A stretch of DNA of 64,000 nucleotides from Candidatus Moanabacter tarae (lineage in GTDB: Bacteria; Verrucomicrobiota; Verrucomicrobiia; Opitutales; UBA2987), in NCBI GenBank assembly GCA_003226295.1, contig CP029803.1, positions 1,793,477 through 1,857,476 of the forward strand, written 5' to 3'. Below the pieces are notes generated by a model, which was given only the letters and a program-made list of their open reading frames with translations, was not told the DNA's origin and did no database searches. Made by a program: the position numbers and the translations under genes. Each line of letters begins with the position of its first letter. Position 1 is the first letter of the stretch. Positions 46,440 to 56,362 of this stretch are shown in pieces.

Positions 46440-48166
46440 AAAGACTACTTCCTTACTTTGCTATACTTTCAAGCGTTAAAATGCAATTCTCTGCCGCGGT
46501 ACTTTGCGGAGTAATTTTCGCTGCAACGAGCGGATTCGGGCTTGCCGCGGTCCTTCGTGAGATACTCTCCAAGCTCGGCGAAGATGCAACATTGACTCGC
46601 ATGAGCGTTTTTCTCCTCGTGCTTCAACTTCCCACTCTCATCGCCCTACGCGCTCTCTCCGGATTCTTCAACGCTTACCTTATTACCTTTTGTGGATTAC
46701 GAGTCCTAGAGGTAATTCGTATGAGGGTATTTGAGAAATTGCAGAAACTTCATCTTGCTTTTTTCGATAAGCATACCAGCGGCGACCTTCTAAGCCGAAC
46801 GATGAACGACACCCAGGTCCTCCAGAAAACCATAACTGATGTTTCCAACGACCTTATAATTCAGCCGGCCACGCTTATTGCTTCGATAGCTTTCCTCGCT
46901 TGGATGACGGTACAGAAAAGTAGCATCGCATTTCTCCTTCTTTTTCTTCTTTTCCTTCCCATCTGCATTCTTCCCTTACGCTACTTAGCGAGACGACTCC
47001 ATCATCGCGCCCTCCAGTTACAGCGGCAGATGGCGTCAGTAACCGAATTTGTAAGGGAGAACTTAAGTGCGATCCGAGAAGTCAGGGCTTTTACCCTCGA
47101 AGATAGGCAAGCCCGATCCTTTCTTGAAAAAATCCAATGGTTTTTCATCCTCCAGATGAAAGTTGTAAAGTATCTAAAAGCAATCTCACCCAGCATCGAC
47201 TTTATTACTTCTATCGGGATCGCGCTTGCTATCTACTACTCTTACTATTCTGAGATCGGGCTTGACGAAGTCGTCCCCCTCGCCATGGCCCTTCATTTCG
47301 CCTACAATCCGGTTAAGAAACTCGGAGTAATTGCCGGAGAACTCCGAAAAGGAATCGCCTCGATCGAGCGAATCGAAGAACTGTTGGATGAGCACGTCTC
47401 AATCGATGATAGCAGTGACGCCTTTGTTATGGAAGAGATTTCTGGAAAAATCGAATTCCGTGATGTTTTTTTCAGCTATGGTGATGCTCCCGTTCTTTTC
47501 GACATTAATTGTTCGATAGGTCCTTCAAAATGCTACGCCTTAGTAGGACCCAGCGGCGCTGGCAAGTCGACTTTCATCAACCTAATCCTCCGATTCTACG
47601 ACGTCACTTCCGGTTCCGTTTCGATTGATGGTCACGATCTTCGCAAAGTACAGCTCGCCAGTCTGAGAAATCTGATCGCCTTAGTAGATCAGACTCCCGT
47701 CCTCCTCAACGACACCATCTATAATAATATTCTAATAAGCCGGCCCAGCGCAACAAAAGAGGAGATTTATCGAGCATCTCAGCGAGCATTTGCACACGAC
47801 TTTACGCTCTCCTTCAAAAAGGGGTATGAGACGCTTGTCGGAGAAAGAAGTACTCGCCTATCAGGCGGCCAAGCTCAAAGAATCTCGCTCGCCCGAGCCT
47901 TTCTCAAAGATGCCCCCATTATAATTCTCGACGAGCCGACATCGGCCCTCGATTCCGACTCTGAGCAAATGATCCAAATGGCTCTTGAGGACCTGGTCGC
48001 TAATCGGACCGTTATCCTTGTCACCCATCGGCCATCAACAATTCGGATGGCAAGTGAAATTCTTGTTTTCGAGACAGGACAGATCGTTGATCACGGGAAC
48101 CACGAGGAACTTTTTGACCGCTGTCCATTCTACCGTAATATCTATGAACAACAGCTAATTCAGTAA
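46436..48166 (+). CDS. msbA: ABC exporter, MsbA type (lipid A-core flippase)
   Basis: The 576-residue half-transporter has about six helices (about 12-280) then an ATPase: Walker A GPSGAGKST, Q-loop LVDQTPVLLNDTIYNN, signature LSGGQAQRISLARAF, Walker B IIILDEPTSALD and H-loop VTHRPSTI. The coupling helix region FDKHTSGDLLSRTMNDT is typical of MsbA/Sav1866. The GTG start overlaps the stop of the acyltransferase-glycosyltransferase gene, which supports a lipid A substrate. A multidrug role cannot be ruled out. Confidence 0.9.
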   Translation: MKRLLPYFAILSSVKMQFSAAVLCGVIFAATSGFGLAAVLREILSKLGEDATLTRMSVFLLVLQLPTLIALRALSGFFNAYLITFCGLRVLEVIRMRVFEKLQKLHLAFFDKHTSGDLLSRTMNDTQVLQKTITDVSNDLIIQPATLIASIAFLAWMTVQKSSIAFLLLFLLFLPICILPLRYLARRLHHRALQLQRQMASVTEFVRENLSAIREVRAFTLEDRQARSFLEKIQWFFILQMKVVKYLKAISPSIDFITSIGIALAIYYSYYSEIGLDEVVPLAMALHFAYNPVKKLGVIAGELRKGIASIERIEELLDEHVSIDDSSDAFVMEEISGKIEFRDVFFSYGDAPVLFDINCSIGPSKCYALVGPSGAGKSTFINLILRFYDVTSGSVSIDGHDLRKVQLASLRNLIALVDQTPVLLNDTIYNNILISRPSATKEEIYRASQRAFAHDFTLSFKKGYETLVGERSTRLSGGQAQRISLARAFLKDAPIIILDEPTSALDSDSEQMIQMALEDLVANRTVILVTHRPSTIRMASEILVFETGQIVDHGNHEELFDRCPFYRNIYEQQLIQ

Positions 48167-48168
48167 GA

Positions 48169-49368
48169 TTGCTCTCCTCCAACATTTGGAAGCTCCAAGT
48201 AATCCAGGCTCTGCGCTGGTTCCTCCTCATCATGCCCGTTGTCGTGCTATTCTTTCGAGAGAATGGTCTCAGCATGTTCCAGATCATGCTTCTTCAAGCA
48301 ATCTTTTCAATCTCAGTTCTTATTCTCGAAATTCCTTCAGGCTATTATGCAGACGTTTTCGGTCGCAAGAAGGCAATTGTATTAGGGACAATCCTTGGAT
48401 CGTGCGGATTTACCGTCTATTCGCTTTCCCAAGAATTCTGGGGATTCCTCATAGCAGAACTTATTCTTGGCCTGGGCAGCAGTTTTATATCTGGATCCGA
48501 TTCAGCCTTACTTTTCGAATCACTTAAGGAAACTGGGCAAGAGGCCGACTACATGAAAGCTGAGGGACAGCTGCGATCAGCCGGCAATATGTCTGAAGCA
48601 GTCGCAGCCGTCCTAGGGGGTCTCCTGGCAACAATCAGTCTGCGGACGCCGCTCTACTTTGAGACGGCCCTTTCCTTTGTCGCCATCCCTTTCGCCTTCA
48701 GTATCGTTGAACCAAAAAGCATAGGCTATGACTGTAAAGATGGTAAGCTTCGGGGACTTCTTCAAATCGTATATTTCGCTTTTTACAAACACGCTGAAGT
48801 CCGATGGTTGATCATCTATTCAGCCTCGGTTTCGGCCTCGACCCTCACCCTTGCCTGGCTAGCTCAGCCTTATCTCCAACTCGTTAACCTTCCTCTTGTT
48901 TTGTTTGGGGTTGTCTGGTTCTCCCTCAATTTCTCCGTAGGTGTATTCTCCCTCCTCGCCCATCGAATTGAAAAATTACTAGGGCGTCGACTACTCCTCA
49001 AACTTTTGGCTGTACTCATGGGTTTGGGATATTTTCTCCTCTTCTCGTTCCAATCTCTCTGGGGAATCGGCTTCTTGTTTATTTTCTATTTCGTAAGAGG
49101 TATCAATACTCCGGTTATTCGCACATATCTCAACCAACTTGTCACTTCAGATCGAAGAGCCACTGTGCTCTCCATTACAAATATGGTCAGTCGTCTCATT
49201 TTCGCCTCTCTTGCTCCATTAGTAGGTTGGATTACCGATTCCTACAGTCTTAAACATACTTTCTTTCTCTGCGCCTTGTTCTTCTGCTTCATAAGTTTCA
49301 TACCTCTCATAACTTTGATAAGAATCTCGGATTCCACTTGCGATCGAACGATTGGACATAAAAAATAA
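48169..49368 (+). CDS. MFS transporter
   Basis: A 399-residue, 12-helix permease of the major facilitator superfamily. The loop 2-3 motif appears as GYYADVFGRKKAIVLG; the second-half repeat is GRRLLLKLLAVLMGLGYFLL. EGQLRSAGNMSEAVAAVLGG resembles a DHA1-like subgroup. The start is a TTG two bases after the msbA stop; no better ATG exists near the N-terminus. Substrate is unknown; the tight link to msbA suggests an envelope or export role only weakly. Confidence 0.85.
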   Translation: MLSSNIWKLQVIQALRWFLLIMPVVVLFFRENGLSMFQIMLLQAIFSISVLILEIPSGYYADVFGRKKAIVLGTILGSCGFTVYSLSQEFWGFLIAELILGLGSSFISGSDSALLFESLKETGQEADYMKAEGQLRSAGNMSEAVAAVLGGLLATISLRTPLYFETALSFVAIPFAFSIVEPKSIGYDCKDGKLRGLLQIVYFAFYKHAEVRWLIIYSASVSASTLTLAWLAQPYLQLVNLPLVLFGVVWFSLNFSVGVFSLLAHRIEKLLGRRLLLKLLAVLMGLGYFLLFSFQSLWGIGFLFIFYFVRGINTPVIRTYLNQLVTSDRRATVLSITNMVSRLIFASLAPLVGWITDSYSLKHTFFLCALFFCFISFIPLITLIRISDSTCDRTIGHKK

Positions 49369-49395
49369 AACACCTCATAACAAGATCCTACGACC

Positions 49396-50103
49396 TTGAT
49401 TCCTTTTTCCAAGATTGCCGCCATCTCTTTCGATGCGGGAGGGACTTTGATTCGACCATATCCTTCCGTCGGCCATGTTTACTCTGAGATTCTATCGAAT
49501 CACGGGGTTACAGTTGAACCATCACTTCTCAATAGGTCCTTTCGAATCGCGCTTAAAGAAGAGACAACCAGTCGTCGCGAAAAAGTCACCGAGAGTTCGG
49601 AAAAAAGTTACTGGTGTCGCATAGTTAGAAAAACTATCGGTAGCACTGTTGATAACGGACTATTTGGAATTATCTTCGAGGATCTTTATGAGACCTTCGC
49701 CTCAGCCAAACGTTGGGAATTAATTGAGGGTGCCAAAGAAATCCTCTTCCTAGCCCGGGACCTAGGTTTTCGCCTTTGCGTCCTTAGTAATTCTGATCAG
49801 AGATTTCGAAAAGTCTTTAAAGAACTAAATATTTTACCCTTTTTCGAAGAGATTTTCCTATCCAGTGAGATCGGGATTGAGAAACCTAACACTCGTGCCT
49901 TCCGGCATGTAGAATCGGTCCTCAAACTGTCCCCGGAAGAGTTGTTGCATGTTGGAGACAGCATTGATCATGACGCCAACGGCGCAATCGCTGCCGGCTG
50001 GCACCACCTGCTTGTGGAAAGGAACCAGCTTCCCGATCCTTACCGCCAGATAGACTCACTTCAGGAATTCATACCACTACTCGAAAACAGAACCTTTTCA
50101 TGA
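49396..50103 (+). CDS. HAD-family hydrolase-like protein with a replaced second Asp
   Basis: The 235-residue protein has motif I as ISFDAGGTL (D13). The +2 acid/base Asp of DxD is Gly here. Motif II is LSNSD, motif III is GIEKPNTRAF with Lys, and motif IV is HVGDSIDHDANGAIAAGW. This is the subfamily IA pattern of the HDHD3/REG-2 group, where loss of the second Asp is seen in relatives of unclear activity. It starts with TTG (49396) 27 bases after the MFS gene, and overlaps the DUF721 gene by four bases. Confidence 0.85.
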   Translation: MIPFSKIAAISFDAGGTLIRPYPSVGHVYSEILSNHGVTVEPSLLNRSFRIALKEETTSRREKVTESSEKSYWCRIVRKTIGSTVDNGLFGIIFEDLYETFASAKRWELIEGAKEILFLARDLGFRLCVLSNSDQRFRKVFKELNILPFFEEIFLSSEIGIEKPNTRAFRHVESVLKLSPEELLHVGDSIDHDANGAIAAGWHHLLVERNQLPDPYRQIDSLQEFIPLLENRTFS

Positions 50104-50468
50104 GGCATCCACGTCGAATCGAGAATCTGATCGCTAATTTCCGCTCCCTGCCAGAGGACGAGAGCCAATCAGTTGATCGGCATCCTAGCGAATTCGACAC
50201 CCTGCTCGAAATCCTATCTGACCGATACAAAATCGGGAAACTAACACCAGAGGAAATAATCGCCTCAAATTGGAAGCTTATTATGGGGGAACCCAACGCC
50301 AATCGTTGCAAACCCCAGAGAATCGACCGCAGGAATCGTCTTATAATTCTTGTCGCAAACGCAACCTTGCGCCAAGAACTCAGCTTTCATCGCAATATGA
50401 TCCTCGAAAGAATTCGCCGGCTTAAGAACTGCAACCACATCATGGATATTATCCTTGCTCCAGGTTAG
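50100..50468 (+). CDS. DUF721 (DciA-like) protein
   Basis: A 122-residue protein with the DUF721 elements NWKLIMGEPNANRCKPQRID and LIILVANATLRQELSFHR, preceded by a basic N-terminal region. DciA-like proteins help load the replicative helicase DnaB in bacteria without DnaC or DnaI. The ATG overlaps the HAD gene stop (ATGA), so it is translationally coupled to it. Remote homology; medium to high confidence. Confidence 0.8.
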   Translation: MRHPRRIENLIANFRSLPEDESQSVDRHPSEFDTLLEILSDRYKIGKLTPEEIIASNWKLIMGEPNANRCKPQRIDRRNRLIILVANATLRQELSFHRNMILERIRRLKNCNHIMDIILAPG

Positions 50469-50781
50469 GGGGTTTATCAGATCCGAGTACTCATTTGCAC
50501 TAAAATTACTAGTTTAACTTGGAAGTCTGCTGTCTATCTCAGAAAGCTATAAAGGAACAATTCCCCGTTAAATACTGTTAATCCCATACATTTCTTTTTT
50601 CTTGCAAACCTTTGTTGTAACGCCACCCTCATATCTTTCGCGGTTGGAATCAGTCTTGGAACAACGAGGACTCTTACTCTCAACCGTAATCAATCGGCAC
50701 ATATAGGTATGGGATAGGAGCGAGAGCTGAACTTGGTCCCGCTCTTCCCGATCCCGGGTGCGGCAAAATGCAAATGAAATA
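50469..50781. other. Gap before rpsO, nothing recognised
   Basis: About 310 bases of AT-rich sequence, rich in short frames. It must hold the rpsO promoter and leader; autoregulatory structure is expected from rpsO biology but I could not identify it. Confidence 0.4.
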
Positions 50782-51048
50782 ATGACAGTTACGATCGACA
50801 AGGAATCGATTATCTCAGAAAACCGGATCCATGACAAAGACACAGGATCCAGCGAAGTACAGATTGCTCTCCTAACTGCCCGGGTCAATCACCTCACTGA
50901 ACACCTGCAAACTCATCGAAAGGACTTTCACTCCAGGAGAGGTCTAATCGGCATGACGAGTCGGCGTAGGAAGCTCCTAAACTATCTCAAGAAGCACAAT
51001 CTCGAAAAGTACAATAAGCTACTACAGCAGCTTAACCTACGCCGTTAG
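50782..51048 (+). CDS. rpsO: 30S ribosomal protein S15
   Basis: S15 (88 residues here) organises the central domain of 16S r[37 protein letters not shown] and [20 protein letters not shown] are unmistakable. I start at the ATG at 50782; eight codons upstream in frame (50758) lack family support. The gene is followed by pnp, as in most bacteria. Confidence 0.98.
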   Translation: MTVTIDKESIISENRIHDKDTGSSEVQIALLTARVNHLTEHLQTHRKDFHSRRGLIGMTSRRRKLLNYLKKHNLEKYNKLLQQLNLRR

Positions 51049-51191
51049 CAATCAGTAGGCCTATTCGTTGCCGCTTTGTCGTGCTGCGAAAATGAGTTTA
51101 AAAAATTCGTTAAATTCCTCTTAAGAATTTGACGGTGGCGTAATCCGATCTACATCAAAATGACACATTCCTGGGAAGGAAATTTCAATCT

Positions 51192-53456
51192 ATGCTAAAA
51201 CAAGCTCACGAAGTAAATGTTGATGGAATGGGTATCACCCTTTCTACCGGAACCATCGCTCGACAAGCGAATGGTTCCGTAATTGTCAGCCTGGGCGAGA
51301 CAACTGTCTTTGTCGCCGCCACCGCCGCGAATACACTTCGAAAAGGACAGGACTTTTTTCCGCTCCAGGTCGATTATAGGGAGAAATTTTCGGCAGCAGG
51401 TCGGTTTCCCGGTGGCTACTTCAAACGCGAGGGCCGCCCTTCAGATAAAGAGATTCTGACCTCACGTCTCTGTGATCGACCTCTGCGTCCCCTGTTCCCC
51501 AAAGGTTTTGTTAACGAGGTTCAGGTAGTAGGTATGTTACTTACGACCGACCTCAACCAAGATCCGGATATTCTGATGATCAACGGTGCTTCCGCAGCTT
51601 TGATGGTTTCCGATATCCCCTGGAACGGGCCAGTGGGAGGAGTCCGAATCGCAGAACTCGATGGCGTATTCGTCACGAATCCCACCCATGAGCAACTTTT
51701 CGAGTCAACTTTGGACCTGATATATGTCGGAACTGAATCCGAGATGTTAATGATTGAGGGGAGTGCAGAACAAATTTCCGAGGAGCGATTTATTGAGGCC
51801 CTCGATTTCGCACAGGCCGAGGTCATTAAACTAACTTCAGCTCAGAAAGAACTGGCCGCAAAGTGTGGAGTGGAGAAGAGAGAATTCGAACTACAAGATT
51901 GTGATCCTGAAATTCTAGAATTCGTCAAAGAGCATGTCCATGAAGATTTGGGTCAGGCTGTTTTTAAGTCCCAGAAACTAGATCGCGAGAGAGCCGTGGA
52001 GGACTTAAAGAAACAGACCGAAGACGCTCTAATCGAGAAGTTTGGGGAAGAAAAATATGATCCTGACCAGCTTCGGATGGCATTTGAATCACTACAAGAA
52101 GATCTTTATCGAGAGAACATCCTCCAACATGGCAAAAGAGTAGATGGAAGAGGATCGGCTGATTTACGTCAGATTACATGCCAGGCCGGAATCCTTCCGC
52201 GTGTCCATGGTTCTTCATTATTCCAACGGGGAGAGACACAATCGATCGTCATTTGCACTCTGGGAACCGTTTCGGATAACCAAGAATCGGATGGTTTGAC
52301 CGGAGGTCCTCGCTCGAAATCATTTATTCTACATTATAACTTTCCCCACTATTCGGTCGGTGAAACCGGTCGTATTTCCGGTCCTGGACGCCGAGAAGTA
52401 GGACACGGTGCTCTAGCTGAGAGATCTCTACTACCCATCATCCCTGGCGAGGAGGAGTTTCCCTATACTATTAGGCTTGTTTCAGAGATAATGGAATCAA
52501 ATGGGTCCACCTCCATGGCATCGGTCTCTGGCGGCTGTCTCGCCTTGATGGATGCCGGTATTCCGATCACGGGAGTCGTGGCCGGAATCTCAGCCGGGCT
52601 TGTAACGGAAAGGGATTCAACCGGAGCTATTTCTAAGCATGTAGTACTCACAGATATTATTGGGAGCGAGGATCATTTCGGTGACATGGATTTCAAGATT
52701 TCCGGAACAAGAGAAGGGATTACCGGCTTTCAGTTGGATCTCAAGATTCCAGGTCTACCGGCTGAAATCGCAAAGGAAGCTATCAGTAGGAACAAAGAAG
52801 CCCGCTGCGCAATAATTGACATTATGGAGGAAGAAATTGCTGCTCCGAGACAGGAGCTGAATCCATTTGCTCCTCGTATCCACAAATTGCAGATTGATCC
52901 GGATAAGATTGGAGCCCTCATCGGACCGGGCGGTAAGACAATCCGACGCATTACCGAAGTAAGTGGCGCAGAGATCGATATAAACGAAGATAATAGTGGG
53001 AAAGTTCTCATTTATGCCACTAGTAAAGATGCTTTGCAGAGGGCAATTGAGGAAGTGGAAATCGCAATTGGCGATATAGAGGTAGGAAAGACCTATCGCG
53101 GAATAGTACGCGGCATTAAGGAATTTGGTTGTTTTGTTGAATGCTTACCTGGGAAAGAAGGGCTGGTTCACGTTTCTGAACTAGCCGATTTCCGTGTCAC
53201 CCAAGTGGAAGATATAGCCGAAATGGGCGGTGAAATGTGGGTAAAGTGTATTGGGATCGACGATAAAGGTCGCGTTCGCTTGAGCCGACGAATCGCCATG
53301 GCAGAAAAAGAAGGACGTCAGGTAGAAGAACGGGAAAGGCCTTCGGGTAATCAATCTGGTGGAGAAAGAAGACCCCGCAGAAGGGATGACCAGGACAGGG
53401 GCCGGGGAAACGGTCCCGGCGGCCGAAATCGGAACGACCGACGAAACAATTCCTAA
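51192..53456 (+). CDS. pnp: Polynucleotide phosphorylase
   Basis: PNPase degrades RNA phosphorolytically from the 3' end, and can add tails. The 754 residues include two RNase PH domains (the first begins [20 protein letters not shown], the second [20 protein letters not shown]), a KH domain ([16 protein letters not shown]) and an S1 domain ([18 protein letters not shown]). The Arg/Gly-rich tail is basic. GGAAGGA lies about 10 bases before the ATG. It follows rpsO by 143 bases. Confidence 0.98.
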   Translation: MLKQAHEVNVDGMGITLSTGTIARQANGSVIVSLGETTVFVAATAANTLRKGQDFFPLQVDYREKFSAAGRFPGGYFKREGRPSDKEILTSRLCDRPLRPLFPKGFVNEVQVVGMLLTTDLNQDPDILMINGASAALMVSDIPWNGPVGGVRIAELDGVFVTNPTHEQLFESTLDLIYVGTESEMLMIEGSAEQISEERFIEALDFAQAEVIKLTSAQKELAAKCGVEKREFELQDCDPEILEFVKEHVHEDLGQAVFKSQKLDRERAVEDLKKQTEDALIEKFGEEKYDPDQLRMAFESLQEDLYRENILQHGKRVDGRGSADLRQITCQAGILPRVHGSSLFQRGETQSIVICTLGTVSDNQESDGLTGGPRSKSFILHYNFPHYSVGETGRISGPGRREVGHGALAERSLLPIIPGEEEFPYTIRLVSEIMESNGSTSMASVSGGCLALMDAGIPITGVVAGISAGLVTERDSTGAISKHVVLTDIIGSEDHFGDMDFKISGTREGITGFQLDLKIPGLPAEIAKEAISRNKEARCAIIDIMEEEIAAPRQELNPFAPRIHKLQIDPDKIGALIGPGGKTIRRITEVSGAEIDINEDNSGKVLIYATSKDALQRAIEEVEIAIGDIEVGKTYRGIVRGIKEFGCFVECLPGKEGLVHVSELADFRVTQVEDIAEMGGEMWVKCIGIDDKGRVRLSRRIAMAEKEGRQVEERERPSGNQSGGERRPRRRDDQDRGRGNGPGGRNRNDRRNNS

Positions 53457-53596
53457 AAGGCTACATCAATTCTTTCTTCGTCACTCCGGAAATAGCATCG
53501 ATGCTGACTCATTTCTTCGGTGTGATGGAATTCGACTCTTCAGGCAACTCTTGATAACACTTGATAACGGTCGCTCTTGGAGCTAATGCAATATCC

Positions 53597-54820
53597 ATGC
53601 AGTGGGGAAAGTTTTATACCCAGACTTGTGCAGGAATTTTCGGCCTGATTGCTGGTCTTATCCCTGCAGAATTAGGTTCGCAAACCGATTCCAGCCCGCA
53701 ACTTGTTACCCCAGATTTTTCCGGATGGTGGATAGTTAATGAACCAGAGGGTGATACCTTTTATCTTATTGTAAAGAAAATGGGCCGCGCCTCGAGCTTC
53801 TACTCTGGTCCGGCTAGCAACGTAATAGACAAAGGCACCTGGATATTAAAAGACAATCGGCTGTTTCTGCGATGGGAGAACGGATTCCGAGATATCATCA
53901 TAAAAAAAGAGCGTCGCTATTTTAGGCATTCATACTTCCCTCATACTTCGCTTGACGCGGAACCGGACAAAATTGCTCGGGCCCACCGGCTCAGCAAAAA
54001 GCGCGTCGGTAGTCTCACGGTATCCGATAGAGATAAAAGAGCCACAACGGCGGAACCTCAAAATACCGACTCTCATACCAGTCGGAGTGAGTTCGTAGGC
54101 TTCTGGGAAACTCGAAGAGGGAAAAACAATCCTATCTTCTATTTTTTAGAACGAGGAGGGAAGATCTCTCGTTCAGAAAGCAGTCGGAAAGGTGCCAATA
54201 TTGATGAGGGGGAATGGGGGCAATACGGTTCTGAAATCAGAATCGAATGGGAAACTGATCCCCCTGAAATGATTCGTAAGAATTCAGAAGGATTCGAATT
54301 TACCGGGACTGCTGGGACCAATCGGATCTTCACGGCGCCCATTGTCCGAATCGATCCTAACCAGGGAAGAGGATATTTCAATCTTAGCCTGGGGCCAACA
54401 GCAACTTCCGATGCCTTTGTGGGCTTTTGGCGAATTCCTGACGAGAAGCAACCTTACTTCGTTCACATCGACCTCTGGAGTCATGTCACTCGAACTCGCT
54501 TTGACGGGGAGACCTCAATTCGAAAACTGAAGGGTCGATGGACCATGCTAAATGACGGAGTGCATATTGTTTGGCAAAATGGTTCTCAGGCTACCCTGAC
54601 TGAAACTCCGGATGGGAAAAGCTTCGGCTTCTCCTCCTTCCCAGAAGGCGCGTCTCTACCTCAATTCAACGAGAGCGAAATTGAGGTAGAGAAGGTTTCC
54701 GAGAAAGAATATGACAGGTACATTTCCGATATCCTTGACAAAATCCAAGCTCGGCAACAATCCGAGCCAAGCCGTTCCGCGACCGGGAAAGGGAGGAAGA
54801 AAACCGTTCCTCCCAATTAG
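53597..54820 (+). CDS. Secreted protein with three GxW-type repeats
   Basis: I do not recognise the family. From the ATG at 53597 the protein is 407 residues with a signal-peptide-like start (about 1-24, ending near GLIPAELGS). Three modules of about 75 residues follow at 41-114, 166-240 and 274-351. Each opens with F-x-G-[FW]-W (FSGWW, FVGFW, FVGFW), has a G-x-W turn about 40 residues in (KGTW, EGEW, KGRW) and then a x-W-x-x-G or x-W-x-x-D element. The spacing suggests three small beta-rich repeats. The end is Ser/Arg/Lys-rich. It is alone between pnp and the convergent ATP-grasp gene. Confidence 0.6.
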   Translation: MQWGKFYTQTCAGIFGLIAGLIPAELGSQTDSSPQLVTPDFSGWWIVNEPEGDTFYLIVKKMGRASSFYSGPASNVIDKGTWILKDNRLFLRWENGFRDIIIKKERRYFRHSYFPHTSLDAEPDKIARAHRLSKKRVGSLTVSDRDKRATTAEPQNTDSHTSRSEFVGFWETRRGKNNPIFYFLERGGKISRSESSRKGANIDEGEWGQYGSEIRIEWETDPPEMIRKNSEGFEFTGTAGTNRIFTAPIVRIDPNQGRGYFNLSLGPTATSDAFVGFWRIPDEKQPYFVHIDLWSHVTRTRFDGETSIRKLKGRWTMLNDGVHIVWQNGSQATLTETPDGKSFGFSSFPEGASLPQFNESEIEVEKVSEKEYDRYISDILDKIQARQQSEPSRSATGKGRKKTVPPN

Positions 54821-54961
54821 GTCGAGGTAAGAATTATCGCCCAAGGGAAGGATTCTGTTCTTTCCTAGAATTGAAGGCTATAGGTAATTTGACCAGAAAA
54901 GAAGAGACTCCAGACGTCTAAGGGCTGGATCTCTCTTACTTCGAAATCGATTCGAATTCTA

Positions 54962-56362
54962 TCAACCGTAGCGACAAGGGAGAAGAGCTGCATCCTTCAT
55001 TCCATGGATGATCTTTTTGTCAGCCGGACAGAATGTATTAAGGATTCCACACAAATGGGCCTTCCCCTCCCAAACAAAGAAATAGGGATTCAGGCGTACT
55101 CGTCCCTCCTGCAAAGAGAAACTGTTGCTATCTTGGTATATCGGATGTTCGAGGCGTTTTGGTTTGTGGTAGTCTTGAAGAATGTGCAGATTAGTTTTAC
55201 TTTGCTCGAGTGCATTTTTGATTCCTGCCGACCATTCGTTACGCGGCGAGTCTGTGCCCAGGACTACACTACGGGCTCCCCATGCCAACTCGTGATAACC
55301 GCTCAACTTAATGATGTAATTTCGATCTTTCTGAGACGCCTCGCCAAGTTGCTCCCAACGCCAGATTGGTTTACCTCCGATGTAGGGAGCATCCAGTACA
55401 GCACTAGGCGGAAGTTCCACCTGATCTATTATCCAGGATTGGGGTATGATCTTTTTAAGAGTATCGAAAGCCGTCCGGCTCAAATTCTCACTCCAGAAAT
55501 CTTCCAGTAAATGATGGTGAAAAAGAGCCAAACTTAGCTTTTCTTCCTGGAAATGCCTCATTGGTGGAGTCACCACTAATTCTGCTTCCTGCAGGGCCTC
55601 TAGCAGATATTCTGCAACGGGAATATTGGCCAAATCAAAGAGCTCCCAGAAACGGTACAGGATGTCAACCTGTTCCGGATTTCCATCTATCGAGGCACAC
55701 ACCGTTTTCCCCAGCGGCATTAAATCGCTGGGATGAAAACAATACACCCTTTTCCCCATCTTCTGGAGGGAATCCGCTACCCATTCCATCTCCGGCCGAT
55801 AAGTTTGGGCTTCATCGCTCACTATAATTCCTATGAGAGGGAGTCCGCTCTTCGGATAGATCGAGGCAATGGCCTTGTAGAATCCGTGAATCATGGCATC
55901 ATTCTCACCTACCACATTATCCTGCTCGTTTTCATAAAGACGGTTAAGAAATGCCGTGAGACCGATTCCGCCCGGAACCGTATCCATCTCTGTTAAAATA
56001 AACCCTTCCTCGGTAATCAACAAATCAGGACGGATGACTGGCGGCAGTAACCCACGGGTACCCCTTGCCCTGGAGTGGTTGATGAGCTTAGAGGGTTTGC
56101 CCCGGTCAAAGTACGTTGATACCCAAGGCGTTTTTAGATCCCGATTCCGTAAAATCTTTCGATCTTTTGCTGAGCGCGTATAAAGCGTCTCAAGCGCCTT
56201 ATAGAACTCTAAGCATGCATCTCCAATTCTCCCGATCTCGTCGATCTTTTCTCGAGAGAGAGACCAAGGCTCGGGAGACAGCTGCCAGGTCTTATTCTCG
56301 AAAAGAGGCTGCTGGTCGAAAATTGACCTTAGATGTCTATAGTCCAAAGATTCTTTCATCAA
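54962..56362 (-). CDS. ATP-grasp-like protein coupled to prfB
   Basis: No family is certain. The 466 residues have [20 protein letters not shown] (about 112-131) and [20 protein letters not shown] (about 353-372). These resemble metal and nucleotide-binding parts of circularly permuted ATP-grasp enzymes such as glutathionylspermidine synthase. [20 protein letters not shown] lies between. If so, it would ligate an amine or amino acid to a carboxylate. The start (ATG at 56362, or the next codon) overlaps the prfB stop by four bases, so its expression is tied to release factor 2. The alternative is a conserved verrucomicrobial protein of unknown activity. Confidence 0.55.
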   Translation of the reverse strand: MMKESLDYRHLRSIFDQQPLFENKTWQLSPEPWSLSREKIDEIGRIGDACLEFYKALETLYTRSAKDRKILRNRDLKTPWVSTYFDRGKPSKLINHSRARGTRGLLPPVIRPDLLITEEGFILTEMDTVPGGIGLTAFLNRLYENEQDNVVGENDAMIHGFYKAIASIYPKSGLPLIGIIVSDEAQTYRPEMEWVADSLQKMGKRVYCFHPSDLMPLGKTVCASIDGNPEQVDILYRFWELFDLANIPVAEYLLEALQEAELVVTPPMRHFQEEKLSLALFHHHLLEDFWSENLSRTAFDTLKKIIPQSWIIDQVELPPSAVLDAPYIGGKPIWRWEQLGEASQKDRNYIIKLSGYHELAWGARSVVLGTDSPRNEWSAGIKNALEQSKTNLHILQDYHKPKRLEHPIYQDSNSFSLQEGRVRLNPYFFVWEGKAHLCGILNTFCPADKKIIHGMKDAALLPCRYG

